A stretch of DNA of 64,000 nucleotides, taken from the NCBI RefSeq assembly GCF_018390555.1, contig NZ_JAHBGB010000027.1, forward strand, positions 124,001 to 188,000. The letters run 5' to 3'. Source of the stretch: Ancylobacter oerskovii (GTDB lineage Bacteria; Pseudomonadota; Alphaproteobacteria; Rhizobiales; Xanthobacteraceae). Made by a program: the position numbers and the translations under genes. A model generated the notes under the pieces. It did no database searches, was not told where the DNA came from, and saw only the letters and a program-made list of their open reading frames with translations. Numbering within the stretch: position 1 is the first letter of the stretch; every line of letters begins with the position of its first letter. Of this stretch, positions 38,124 through 47,009 are shown piece after piece.

Positions 38124-38569
38124 TCCTCACCACTCTGGCGGCGCTCGCGCTGCTCGGCGCCGTCGCCGGCGCCAAGGCCGCGCCGGAGGACATCAACGGC
38201 GTGTGGGTGACCGATGACGGGCAAGGCGCGGTGGAGATCGCCCCGTGCGGCGGCGCGGTCTGCGGGCGCATCGTCTGGCTGAAGACGCCGACCATGGACG
38301 GCCAGCCGCTGCGCGACGCGCGCAACCCCGACAGCTCGGCGCGCAGCCGGCCGATCTGCGGCCTGCGCGTGCTCGGCGATCTCAAGCCGAAGGGCAATCG
38401 CTTCGAGGGCGGATGGATCTACGATCCCGAGACCGGCAGCCGCTACCAGCTCTCGGCCGAGATGCGCCGGAATGGCCGGCTGGCGGTCATCGGCTTCGTC
38501 GGCGTGGAGGCGCTGGGCGAGACGATGGAATGGACGCGGGCGCCGGCCGGCCTCGGCCGCTGCAGCTAG
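38108..38569 (+). CDS. DUF2147 periplasmic protein
   Basis: 153-residue exported protein. A signal peptide (MRRSVILTTLAALALLGAVA, cleavage after AKA) precedes a DUF2147 beta-rich domain with GVWVTDDGQGAVEIAPCGGA, GRIVWLK and GGWIYDPETGSRY. The family is common in proteobacteria and of unknown function; it has a lipocalin-like fold in known members. It is translationally overlapped with the second transporter, so it closes the eight-gene operon. Confidence 0.88.
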   Translation: MRRSVILTTLAALALLGAVAGAKAAPEDINGVWVTDDGQGAVEIAPCGGAVCGRIVWLKTPTMDGQPLRDARNPDSSARSRPICGLRVLGDLKPKGNRFEGGWIYDPETGSRYQLSAEMRRNGRLAVIGFVGVEALGETMEWTRAPAGLGRCS

Positions 38570-38774
38570 CGCGAGACCGGGCGCGGCACGACCGGTCCTC
38601 GTCCCTCTCGACCATGTGAAGGCGCCGTGTGAAGCGGATCGGGACCGCATCGCCGCCGGGCGGCGGGCGGCGCGGGGCGGTGGGCCCCCCACGGTAGCCG
38701 GATCGGGCTTGTCCGTCGGCGGGCCGCTCCTACATCAGCGTCCGGGCCGAGAATGGCCGCCAGAGGTACCGGAC

Positions 38775-39038
38775 ATGCCGTCGCATTTCATCCGCTTCGA
38801 TCCCGACACCATCCAGTTGCTCGACACATGCCTGGCGCGGGCGGAAGCCGTCGCCGCCACGCTGGAGACGGAAACCGCCGGCTCCGATCTCCGCACCCGC
38901 CTGGCCTCCGCGCTGATCGAAGCCGCCCGCCTCGGCGAGAAGGACGAGGAAGTGCTGGTGGCGTTCGCGCTCAGGATCCTGCCGGCCTATCGGGAGCGCC
39001 GGCCCGACCGGCAGGCCCTGCTCGATCCGCAAGCCTAG
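38775..39038 (+). CDS. Small helical protein, paralogue of 41559-41801
   Basis: 87-residue soluble protein, no known domain. Its second half (RLASALIEAARLGEKDEEV then FALRILPAYRERR) is clearly related to the small protein encoded at 41559-41801, about 2.5 kb away, so both are real genes from a duplication. An AGAGGT site lies seven bases before ATG 38775. The 205 bp before it, after the DUF2147 gene, contain no other gene. Confidence 0.72.
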   Translation: MPSHFIRFDPDTIQLLDTCLARAEAVAATLETETAGSDLRTRLASALIEAARLGEKDEEVLVAFALRILPAYRERRPDRQALLDPQA

Positions 39039-39185
39039 AGCCTTGAACGCGTTTTCTTCACGCGAACCGGATTCCACTCCGCTCGAAAACGCTCTGGTCA
39101 CCGACCGCGGGACGAACCGGCCCGGTTCGCCCGGGGCGACACGGGCCCGGGAGGAAAGCGTCGCTCCCCTCCCCGGCCCCGTCCT

Positions 39186-39539
39186 TCACTGCGCCCGGAC
39201 GATGGACGAGATGATGCCGCTCGCCATGCCGATCAGCATGTACTCGTTGTTCACGCGCACCCAATTATAGCCGCGCGGCGGCGGTGCGAGGCGGTGGCGC
39301 CCGTAGTCCCGCACGACATCGTGCCGATAGTTCGGGGGCAGGCGCTTGCCCTTGGACCATTGCGAGCGATGCGGCGCCGGCCTGGCCGTCTGGGGACGGT
39401 GATTGTCGTGCGGCCGGGCCTGGTGCGGCTTCTGCGCATTCTGCTGCCCATGCGGATAGAGCGGCGGCGCCCCCTGGGCCATCGAGGCAGAATCGCCAAG
39501 CATAGACAATATCGAAGCAAGAATAACCATACGCTTCAT
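39186..39539 (-). CDS. RcnB-like periplasmic protein
   Basis: 117-residue exported protein. After a signal peptide (MKRMVILASILSMLGDSASM, cleavage near AQG) comes a His/Pro/Gln-rich linker. The C-terminal domain has KGKRLPPNYRHDVVRDYG, LAPPPRGYNWVRV and the final hydrophobic ASGIISSIV, the pattern of the RcnB family linked to nickel/cobalt homeostasis. No metal exporter is nearby. Start 39539 is set by the signal peptide. Confidence 0.8.
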   Translation of the reverse strand: MKRMVILASILSMLGDSASMAQGAPPLYPHGQQNAQKPHQARPHDNHRPQTARPAPHRSQWSKGKRLPPNYRHDVVRDYGRHRLAPPPRGYNWVRVNNEYMLIGMASGIISSIVRAQ

Positions 39540-39806
39540 GACAGATACTCCATTCATACTGCAATCGCAGCGCGCCTCTTGTGCGAAGACAATGCCGCCG
39601 ATCACATGAATGACATATGAATATCTTTCTGAAATATTCGTAATGTTGACCTATGGTAATCCGCCATGGGAAAGCGCCCGCGGCGAACCGGACCGTTACT
39701 GATGGTGGTGCCGCGCATGCATGGGAGCCGCCGCCTCACCTGCCGCACCCGGCGGGATGCCGGCGGGGCCCTGGCGAGGCCCCGCCGCGGGTCATGGCCA
39801 GCCGGC

Positions 39807-41150
39807 CTATTTCCCGGAGAAGCCGCCGAGCATGTAGGATTCGTTGCCGATCTGCGTCACCCGTCCCGCGACCTTGTAGCTGTCGAGGTCGACCAGCCAG
39901 ACGACGCTGCTTCCCGGCTTGCCCTTCGGTGCGCCGCTGATGGCGGCATATTTGCCGTCCTTGGCGAAGGCGACGCCGCGCGGGCGCGACGGCTCGCCAT
40001 TGGGGGTCTCGAGGGCGATGCGCGCCAGCTCCGCCGGCTGCCCGGACAGCGCCTTGGCGACATCGATGATCGACAGGTTGTTGGTGCGGAAATTCGTCAC
40101 CACGATGCGCTTCCCGTCGGGCGTGAAGGCGGCCACGAAGGGCCGCGTCTGCACCTCGGGATTGCTGGTGCCGACCAGGATCCGCGCCGCCTCGCCCTTG
40201 CCGGGCTCGCGCAGCGCCTGCTCCACGTCGATGATGGAGATGGTGTTGGCCTCCTTGCCGTCACGCGCGCTTTCGCGGGAGGCGATGGCGACCAGCTTGC
40301 CGTCCGGGCTGGTGGTGATGCCGAACCCTCCGGCCTGCACCGGGATGCGCGCCACCTCGGCATCGGCGTCGCCCTTCAGCGCCTTGGGCAGGCTGATCAC
40401 CGACACGTCGTCGGTGCCGCCATTCGCGGTGAAGACCGTGCCGCCGCCGATCGGGCTCACCGTCACGCCGTTGGTATCGGGAAAGCAGCCGAAGGCCGGA
40501 TCGGGCGCCCGGTGGGGGATCGCCGCCGGCGGGCAATCATGGCCGGGCTTGCCATAGGCCTGCTCGACCTTGTGGATCACCTTGTTGGTCGCGAGATCGA
40601 CGATGTTGATATGGCGGCCGCCATCCTCGTTTCCGGGCCCTTCGGCATGGGCGAGGATGCCGTATTTCTGATCGGGCGTGACGGCGAAGCCGGTGGCGCC
40701 GGCGCCTTCGGAATCGATGAAGGCCTCGACGGCCCCGAGCGTGCCGTTGTTGGCCGGGTCCAGCGCCTTCACCAGATCGACCACCGTGACCGAACCCGGA
40801 TGCCCGTGCTGGAAGGCCGCCGCATCCTCCGGCTTCGACTTCCCGGAGTGATTGACCACATAGGCGCGCTTCTGGTCCGGCGAGATCGCGATGATGATCG
40901 GCTGCCCGCTCGCCACCGTATCGAGCTTGCCGGTGCCCTTGCCGTCGATGTCCGGGGTGACGCGCAGCCGGTTGATCACCGCATTGGGCGTGCCGTCATT
41001 GGCGGGATCGATCGCCTTGTCGACGTCGATCACGATGGCGGTGTTGTCCCACCGCCCGGTCGCCAGAATGTAGTCCTTGGCGGCCAGCGGCGTCTGCGAT
41101 GCCGCGAGGGCGGCAAGCACGGAAGTCCCTGCGACGAAAATCCTGGTCAC
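39807..41150 (-). CDS. Exported YncE-like beta-propeller protein
   Basis: 447-residue periplasmic protein. A GTG start at 41150 follows a good GGAGGAAA site. A signal peptide (FVAGTSVLAALAASQTPLAA, cleavage after LAA) precedes about seven repeats of the type VTPDQKYGILAHAEG, TSPDGKLVAIASRESA, FTPDGKRIVVTNFRTNN, typical of YVTN/YncE propellers. The frame is open further upstream but with no signal. Function is unknown; homologues may bind DNA or ligands or store surface repeats. Confidence 0.85.
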   Translation of the reverse strand: MTRIFVAGTSVLAALAASQTPLAAKDYILATGRWDNTAIVIDVDKAIDPANDGTPNAVINRLRVTPDIDGKGTGKLDTVASGQPIIIAISPDQKRAYVVNHSGKSKPEDAAAFQHGHPGSVTVVDLVKALDPANNGTLGAVEAFIDSEGAGATGFAVTPDQKYGILAHAEGPGNEDGGRHINIVDLATNKVIHKVEQAYGKPGHDCPPAAIPHRAPDPAFGCFPDTNGVTVSPIGGGTVFTANGGTDDVSVISLPKALKGDADAEVARIPVQAGGFGITTSPDGKLVAIASRESARDGKEANTISIIDVEQALREPGKGEAARILVGTSNPEVQTRPFVAAFTPDGKRIVVTNFRTNNLSIIDVAKALSGQPAELARIALETPNGEPSRPRGVAFAKDGKYAAISGAPKGKPGSSVVWLVDLDSYKVAGRVTQIGNESYMLGGFSGK

Positions 41151-41558
41151 GGCGTTTCCTCCGATAAGGAGGACATGCCGACCGCCCCGGCTTGGCTGCT
41201 TATGCATTGGGTGCCGGGTGCCTGCCAGCCTGCCTCCATGGCGTTCGCGGCCGTTGCGGCGGCGAACGGATGAGCGGCGTCCGACACCGCAAATGAATTC
41301 TGCATTCATTATTCATTTCAGACAAGGCAGAGATCGAACCCTCGCGCGCACTTTCATCGCTCGGCCGCCGGCGCGACTTGCCTTCGTCGATATGAGAACA
41401 TAACATGAACATTCCGGCGATGCGTATTGGCAACCCACCGTGCGAGCCGGCCCTCGCCTCGCTCGGCATTGCCCTAGCTTCGCCCAGCCCTGAGACACGA
41501 TGCCCTTGGACACGACGCCCTTGGACACGACGCCATGAGACACGACACAGGTTTGGAC
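41151..41558. other. 408-bp region without a clear gene
   Basis: No gene is supported. The part nearest the propeller gene holds its ribosome binding site on the minus strand and probably its promoter. The part nearest 41559 holds a 15-bp tandem repeat (annotated separately). Short A/T-rich words around 41290-41330 may be promoter elements but no pair is convincing. Confidence 0.3.
41495..41551. repeat. Four-copy tandem repeat of 15 bp
   Basis: ACACGATGCCCTTGG at 41495-41509, ACACGACGCCCTTGG from 41510, ACACGACGCCATGAG from 41525, and a truncated ACACGACACAGG at 41540. The period is exactly 15 bases. It runs into the start of the small-protein gene; the third copy creates an ATG (41535) in frame with it. 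Confidence 0.75.
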
Positions 41559-41801
41559 ATGCCGCCTCGCCTTACCGGCCTCCTCGACCCCGCCATCGCC
41601 CGCATGCTCGACATATGCCTGCACAGGGCCCAGCAAACCGCGGCGATGCCGGAGGACAGCGCGGATCGCGCGGACATCCGCGCCCGGCTGGCGCTCGCGC
41701 TCATCGAGGCGACCGGCCGCGGCGCGCGGGACGAGGGAGAACTGGTCGAATTCGCCCTGCGGGTCCTGCCCGCCTACCGGGAGCGGCATGTCGGCGGCTG
41801 A
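41559..41801 (+). CDS. Small helical protein, paralogue of 38775-39038
   Basis: 80-residue soluble protein whose core (RLALALIEATGRGARDEGEL then FALRVLPAYRERH) aligns with the protein at 38775-39038. Alignment of the N-termini supports ATG 41559; an in-frame ATG at 41535 would add eight residues encoded by the tandem repeat. No domain known. Neither start has a strong binding site. Confidence 0.68.
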   Translation: MPPRLTGLLDPAIARMLDICLHRAQQTAAMPEDSADRADIRARLALALIEATGRGARDEGELVEFALRVLPAYRERHVGG

Positions 41802-41994
41802 TCGCGCCGCCCGGGGAAACCGGCGTGGTGGACTTTGTCGCCGCGCCGGTTTCCGCCGGGACGAACGGCGCTTTTGATCGCCACGCGCCCCGGCCCCCGC
41901 CGGGAGGGCGCGGCGATCCACCGCTTGAACCGGCGGCCCGCTGGGCCTTATAGCATGACCCAGCATCTGGCTGCGCGAGACGATGGAGGCCCGC

Positions 41995-42207
41995 ATGAAC
42001 GGCGAAGAACTCAAGAAGATCCTGTGCCGTCTGGAAGCGGGAATGGTGCTGAGCGTGCCGGATGCGTGGATCGAGCGCACCATTGGCGGCTCGCGCGTCG
42101 CCCGCGCCCGCCTCGTTGAGGACATTGCGCGCCAATATCACTGCATCTGCCACCAGGACCTCGACGCCCAGCGGTTCGAGCGCGTGGGCTTTCCCGCCAC
42201 CGGCTGA
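41995..42207 (+). CDS. Hypothetical small protein
   Basis: 70-residue protein, apparently alpha-helical, with MNGEELKKILCRLEAGMVLS at the start and paired cysteines in YHCICHQDLD. No family recognised. An ATG at 41983 in frame would add four residues. Short, so chance cannot be excluded, though composition and codon use fit a coding frame. Confidence 0.5.
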   Translation: MNGEELKKILCRLEAGMVLSVPDAWIERTIGGSRVARARLVEDIARQYHCICHQDLDAQRFERVGFPATG

Positions 42208-42455
42208 TGCCCGGCCGCCGGCTGCCCCGTCTGACCGCGCCCCGCGCGCGCATCCGGTGCCGGCGCGCGACATTGACGGGAACGGCGCAGCGGACTAGAG
42301 AACGCCCCATGAGCCGCACCACCGCCCCCTTCGCGACCTGGTATTACCCGCTGCCCTAGACAGCGGACGGCTCCCTTGTACCCGCTGTGTCTTCCTGCCA
42401 GCGGCTGCACCTCGGACATCGGCGTGACGACCCTGGCCTTTCCCGGATCAGGATC

Positions 42456-43241
42456 ATGTCTGTCCCCCTTCCTCCCGCCATCGGGCTCTTCGGTTTCGGC
42501 GCCTTCGCGCGGCTCGTGGCGAAAGCCCTCGCGCCCTACCTGCCCCTGGTGGTGCACGATCCGTCCGGCCCGGCGCGGTCGGCGGCGCGGCAGATGGGCC
42601 TTCCCACCGCCAGCCTGGAGGAAGCCGCGCGCTGCGACATCCTCATCCTCGCGGTGCCGCTATCGGCACTGGGGACGTGCCTGGCCGAACTGTCCGGCCA
42701 TCTGCGGCCGGGCCAGATCGTCATCGACGTCTGCTCGGTGAAGCAGGAGCCCGCGCGCCTCATGCAGGCCCTGCTTCCGCCCGGTGTCGACCTCCTCGCC
42801 ACGCATCCGATGTTCGGCCCGCAAAGCGCCGGGGACGACGTGGCCGGCCACCGCATCGTGCTCTGCCCCCTGCGCGGCCGGCAATGGCGGCGGGTCGCCG
42901 CCTTCCTGCGCCGGAAGCTCGGGCTGGAGATCATCGTGACCTCCCCGGAGGAGCACGACCGGCAGGCGGCGATGTCGCAGGGGCTGACCCATATGCTCGC
43001 CCGCGCCTTCGAGAGCTTCGGGGCGGTGCCGACGATACGCACGCCCAGCTTCGACCTGCTGATGCGCGCGCTCAGCATGGTGCGCGGCGACAGCCCCGAG
43101 GTCTATGACGCCATCATCGGCGGAAATCCGCATGTCGGGCCGATGCGCGACCGGCTGGTCGACGCCCTTCGCACCGGGCAGCCCTCGGACGGGCCCGGGA
43201 CCACCCCGTCGCCCCGGATGCCCCTGCCGGTGCAGGCGTAA
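42456..43241 (+). CDS. Prephenate/arogenate dehydrogenase family protein
   Basis: 261-residue NAD(P)-dependent TyrA-type enzyme that oxidatively decarboxylates prephenate (or arogenate) in tyrosine synthesis. The Rossmann start is IGLFGFGAFARLVAKALA and the substrate region shows DVCSVKQEPARLM and THPMFGPQSAGDD, with MSQGLTHMLARAF later. It is shorter than the two-domain bacterial TyrA but within the short type seen in proteobacteria. It stands alone, with no aroma-pathway neighbours. Start ATG 42456. Confidence 0.82.
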   Translation: MSVPLPPAIGLFGFGAFARLVAKALAPYLPLVVHDPSGPARSAARQMGLPTASLEEAARCDILILAVPLSALGTCLAELSGHLRPGQIVIDVCSVKQEPARLMQALLPPGVDLLATHPMFGPQSAGDDVAGHRIVLCPLRGRQWRRVAAFLRRKLGLEIIVTSPEEHDRQAAMSQGLTHMLARAFESFGAVPTIRTPSFDLLMRALSMVRGDSPEVYDAIIGGNPHVGPMRDRLVDALRTGQPSDGPGTTPSPRMPLPVQA

Positions 43242-43258
43242 CGGCGGGGCGGACGGCC

Positions 43259-43702
43259 TCACCCGTCCGGGCGCTGGCGGGCGGCGGAGCGGTAGTCGAT
43301 GCATCCCTTGACGATCGGCCCGCAGGCGGCGTCGCGCGCGCCGAGGATGTCGGTGCCGCCGGCAAAGGCCACCTCGACCACATGATCCTGTTCGAAGCGC
43401 AGCTGCGCGTGGCAATAGGCGGCGCCGTTGCGCGACATCTGGGGACCGGAAATGCCGTTTATCTCCGGCAAGCTCACCGAGCCGCTCCCTCCCGCGAAAC
43501 CGCCCTCGTAGCTCCAGATTTCCGAGCCGTCGGCGGTGACGGTCTTGGTCGGGAACCCCGCACACATGCGGACTTCGGTCTTGCTCATGCCGATCAAGGC
43601 GTCGCTCCCGCGCTGCGCCTCGATCATGAGATATTCCGCGCACCCGCCCAGATGCAGGACGACCACCCCCAAAGCGCTCCCGCGCAACAAGCGACCCAGC
43701 AT
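43259..43702 (-). CDS. Lipoprotein, Cys-rich
   Basis: 147-residue predicted lipoprotein. The N-terminus (MLGRLLRGSALGVVVLHLGG) ends in a lipobox LGGC at about residue 21. The mature part has CAEYLMIEAQRGSDALIGMS, KTEVRMCAGFPTKT and a repeated Cys pattern (CGPIVKGC). The DALIGMSKTEVRMCAGFP-like stretch resembles the small SmpA/OmlA-like envelope proteins. No clear function. ATG 43702 is set by the lipobox. Confidence 0.65.
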   Translation of the reverse strand: MLGRLLRGSALGVVVLHLGGCAEYLMIEAQRGSDALIGMSKTEVRMCAGFPTKTVTADGSEIWSYEGGFAGGSGSVSLPEINGISGPQMSRNGAAYCHAQLRFEQDHVVEVAFAGGTDILGARDAACGPIVKGCIDYRSAARQRPDG

Positions 43703-44021
43703 AACACCTCGCGTGAATATTCCCGCGCTAACGGCACCCCATCGCAATTCTTCGTCACCAGCGGCACGCTAGCGCCGGAACCTTGCCGAATAAATACCGA
43801 TACCGCCAATATCTTACGTCAGTACCTCCAGATGATCGCTCATGGCGAATCCCTCCTCTTCAGCCGGCAGGCTCCAGTCCATACCGATGAAGGTCGCGAC
43901 GCGGCGGAGATGCTTGCCGGGGGGATGATCTTTACTCGCCCATGCGCTGCGCCGCCTCTCGCGGTCATGGGTGGTGCGACCCTCACGACCGGCAGGCGCC
44001 GGGCGCTTCCGATCCGCCGGA
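43703..44021. other. 319-bp region with a 9-codon minus-strand frame
   Basis: No convincing gene. On the minus strand, 43814-43843 is a 9-codon frame (MSDHLEVLT) preceded by a perfect AGGAGGG site seven bases before its ATG. It ends about 110 bases before the lipoprotein start. It could be a leader peptide, a remnant of a longer gene, or chance. Confidence 0.3.
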
Positions 44022-46901
44022 TTAAGCCCGGCGAGGCGGGCCGAGCCGTTCCAGCGCGTGGCGCGCGGCGCGATAATCCGGCTTGGCGTGCCCTTCCCCG
44101 AACGCCGCGACGGCTTCCTCCAGCCGCGCCGCAAAGCGGGGCTCCCGCGGCTGCAGCCCCGCCGCCGCCGTCGCGACGCGCAGCGCCCAGGAGCGCAGGC
44201 CCGTCCGCTGCGCGAGGCGCCACGCCTCGTCGAGACTTTCCATCGCCGCTTCCGGCCGCTCCGGCGCGACGAGGCCGGCACGGATGCGCAGCAGCTCCGG
44301 CAGGATCCATCCCTCGCCGCTCGCGCGGCCGAAGGCGATGGCACCCTCGACCCTGGCGAGCGCGTCGCCCGTCAGCCCGAGCCCGCCCAGCGCCTGCGCG
44401 TGATGGCCGAGGAACATCGCCCGGCGCACCGGCCAGCCGGTGCGGTCCAGCGCCTCGATGCCGGCGGCGAAATCCTCGGCGGCCTGCGAAAACGCGCCGC
44501 GCAGCAGATGCAGCGAGCCGCGATAGCAGCGGCACCAGGCCCGCCACGGCCCGAAGGGGTGCCGGCCGGACACGTCGGCCAGCAGTTCCAGCCGCTCGGC
44601 CAGGGCATCGGTCTCGCCGCAATAGAAGGCGACGGGGCAGCCGGAATCCACGAGGTTGAGCGCCAGCGTCGTGGCGTGGCCATGCACGCGGGCATCGACG
44701 GTGTTGCGGGTGGCGAGCGCCGAGGCCTGATCCTGCAGCCCGAGGAGGTAGAGGTTCGCCGAATGGAAGGCGCGCCCGTTCAGCTCCTGATCATATTGCA
44801 TGCGGACGATGGCATTGGCGGCGCCGCCGCCCTCGATCGCCGCCTCCAGGGCCGTCCGCGCCTCCTCGGCGCGACCGAGGAACAGGAAGGAGATGCCCGC
44901 CAGCCGATGGGCGATGACGAGATCGGCCGCCCGCACCCCGTCGCCGGCGGTACGGGCGAGCGCGGCGAAATCAGCGGCGATATCGAGCGAGGCGCCGTAG
45001 CGGCCGGAACAGAATTCGACCAGCCACAGCGCCCAGCTCGCCCGCAGCTGCAGCTCGACGCTGCCGGTCCCGCGCGCGATCCGGCAGGCCGCCCGCAGCG
45101 ATTCCTCGGCCTCGGGGCCGGGCCCGATGGTGTAGATCAGCGCCGTGCCGAGCGCCGTCAGCAGCGTGACTTCGCGGGCGGCATCGAGCGGCAGCCCCTC
45201 GCGCAGGCCGATCGCCGCCCGTTCGAAATGCGCCCGGCATTCGTTCACCAGCGACAGCTGGAACCACAGCACCGCCGAGGAAATGGTGATCGCCGCGCCG
45301 ATCTCGCGGTCGCCCTTCGGCCCGAAGCTCCAGTCGAGGGCGGCACGCACATTGTCGAGCTGGCCGGCATAGGTCGTGAGCCACTCGACGGGGCGCGCCC
45401 GTGGCCATTCCTGCTCGGCGGCGGCGACGAGCTCCTTCATGTAGAGGGCATGGCGACGGCTCAGTCGATCGAAGCCGCCACCCTGCCGAAGCTTCTCCAG
45501 CGCATAGGCGCGGGTGACTTCCAGCAGGCGATAGCGCGGCACCACCTGCGAGAAATCGGCGGCGATCAGCGATTTCGACACCAGGCTGGTGAGATTCTCG
45601 ATGATCTCCCAGCTCGGCTCCTCGATGGCGGCGACCTTGCTGGCGGCATCCAGCGAGAAATGCCCGGCGAAGACCGCGAGGCGGCAGAGCGTGGTCTGCT
45701 CGCCCGGGGCCAGATGGTCGTAGCTCCAGTTCAGCGTCGCCTGCAATGTCTGGTGGCGCGGCAGCGCGGTGCGCCGGCCGGCGACCAGGAGGCGGAACAC
45801 GTCGTCGAGCCGCTGCGCCAGTCCCTTGACGCTGAAGGCGTCCACCCGTCCGGCCGCCAGCTCGATCGCCAGCGGCAGGCCGTCGAGGCGGCGGCAGATA
45901 CCGACGATGATCGCCACCTCCTCCGGCGTCGGCTCGTAGCTTCCCAGCGTGGCGGCGGCGCGTTCCACGAAGAGCCGCACCGCCGGGAAGGCCAGCGCGT
46001 CGAAGCCGGTGCCGTCGGCCTCGCGCGGCGGCACCTCCAGCCCCGGCAGCCGGAACACATGCTCGCCCTGGGCCCGCAGCGGCTCGCGGCTGGTGACGAG
46101 CAGGCGCAGCTCCGGGTTGATGCCGAGCATCCTCTCCGCGAGGACGGCGACGGCGACCACCACCTGCTCGCAATTGTCGAGGATGACGAGCCCCCGCTCG
46201 AAGGGCAGCCGCTCGGCGAGCTGGATCGCCCCCGCCCCCAAGGTCATGCCGATCGCCGAGGCGACCGTGTTCTCCACCAGCGCCGGATCGCCGATCGGCG
46301 CCAGCTCCACCAGGATCGCCGCGTCGGGGCCGGTGGCTCCCTCCTGCCCCAGCAGGGCCCGGGCCGCATCCAGCGCCACCGTGGTCTTGCCCACGCCGCC
46401 GGGGCCGACGACGCTGACGAAGCGATGCCGGGCGAGCTCCTGGCGAATCGCCGCCACCGCGGCGTCGCGCCCCAGCACCGGGGTGAGGTTGAGCGGCAGG
46501 TTCTGCCGGACCAGGCGGGGCTCGGCGGCGTCGCGATCGGCGACATCGGTGAAGGTGACGTCGGCGACGAAGCTGTAGCCGCGGCGGGCGATGTTGGCGA
46601 TGTAGTGCCGCCCATCCTGGCCGTCGCCGAGCACGCGGCGCAACGCCGTCATCTGCACCCGCAGATTGGCCTCCTCCACGAACAGGTCCGGCCAGGCGCT
46701 GGCCAGCAATTCCTGCTTGGTGAGCACCTCGCCGGGCTTTTCCACCAGCGCCACCAGCAGTTCCAGCGCGCGTCCCCCCATCGGCACGACGACGCCGTCC
46801 TTCAGCAATTGCTTCGACGTGAGGGAAAGGCGAAACGGGCCGAACAGCGCGGCACGGGAGGCGGGTTTCATGAACGATCCGGGAGACGTCTGTTCGGCCA
46901 T
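44022..46901 (-). CDS. Large winged-helix/NTPase transcriptional regulator
   Basis: 959-residue regulator. The N-terminal OmpR-type winged helix (about residues 15-110, with FGPFRLSLTSKQLLKDG and RRGYSFVADV) is followed by an NB-ARC/STAND-type ATPase with P-loop VGPGGVGKTTVAL near residue 167, and then a helical TPR-like C-terminal half. This LuxR-like/AfsR-like architecture responds to unknown signals. The start at 46901 follows AGAGGAT; two ATGs further upstream are possible. Divergent from an MFS transporter it probably controls. Confidence 0.85.
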   Translation of the reverse strand: MAEQTSPGSFMKPASRAALFGPFRLSLTSKQLLKDGVVVPMGGRALELLVALVEKPGEVLTKQELLASAWPDLFVEEANLRVQMTALRRVLGDGQDGRHYIANIARRGYSFVADVTFTDVADRDAAEPRLVRQNLPLNLTPVLGRDAAVAAIRQELARHRFVSVVGPGGVGKTTVALDAARALLGQEGATGPDAAILVELAPIGDPALVENTVASAIGMTLGAGAIQLAERLPFERGLVILDNCEQVVVAVAVLAERMLGINPELRLLVTSREPLRAQGEHVFRLPGLEVPPREADGTGFDALAFPAVRLFVERAAATLGSYEPTPEEVAIIVGICRRLDGLPLAIELAAGRVDAFSVKGLAQRLDDVFRLLVAGRRTALPRHQTLQATLNWSYDHLAPGEQTTLCRLAVFAGHFSLDAASKVAAIEEPSWEIIENLTSLVSKSLIAADFSQVVPRYRLLEVTRAYALEKLRQGGGFDRLSRRHALYMKELVAAAEQEWPRARPVEWLTTYAGQLDNVRAALDWSFGPKGDREIGAAITISSAVLWFQLSLVNECRAHFERAAIGLREGLPLDAAREVTLLTALGTALIYTIGPGPEAEESLRAACRIARGTGSVELQLRASWALWLVEFCSGRYGASLDIAADFAALARTAGDGVRAADLVIAHRLAGISFLFLGRAEEARTALEAAIEGGGAANAIVRMQYDQELNGRAFHSANLYLLGLQDQASALATRNTVDARVHGHATTLALNLVDSGCPVAFYCGETDALAERLELLADVSGRHPFGPWRAWCRCYRGSLHLLRGAFSQAAEDFAAGIEALDRTGWPVRRAMFLGHHAQALGGLGLTGDALARVEGAIAFGRASGEGWILPELLRIRAGLVAPERPEAAMESLDEAWRLAQRTGLRSWALRVATAAAGLQPREPRFAARLEEAVAAFGEGHAKPDYRAARHALERLGPPRRA

Positions 46902-47009
46902 CGCATCCTCTATCATAATGGCCGGAAACATGGTCTGAGAAGAGAACCAACCGCCGAATTTTCGCTGCGGCGGCAACAGGTTCGACCGACGCAGGGGAAC
47001 GGCAGTTTC

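Noticed and set aside
39666..41273. 535-residue plus-strand frame opposite the propeller gene
   Set aside because: Antisense shadow; the minus strand has signal peptide, ribosome binding site and propeller repeats.
41495..41551. Possible CRISPR-like repeat
   Set aside because: The units are only 15 bp and directly adjacent, with no spacers.
43971..47009. Upstream extension of the MFS transporter frame
   Set aside because: Antisense to the regulator gene; the transporter begins at 47010.
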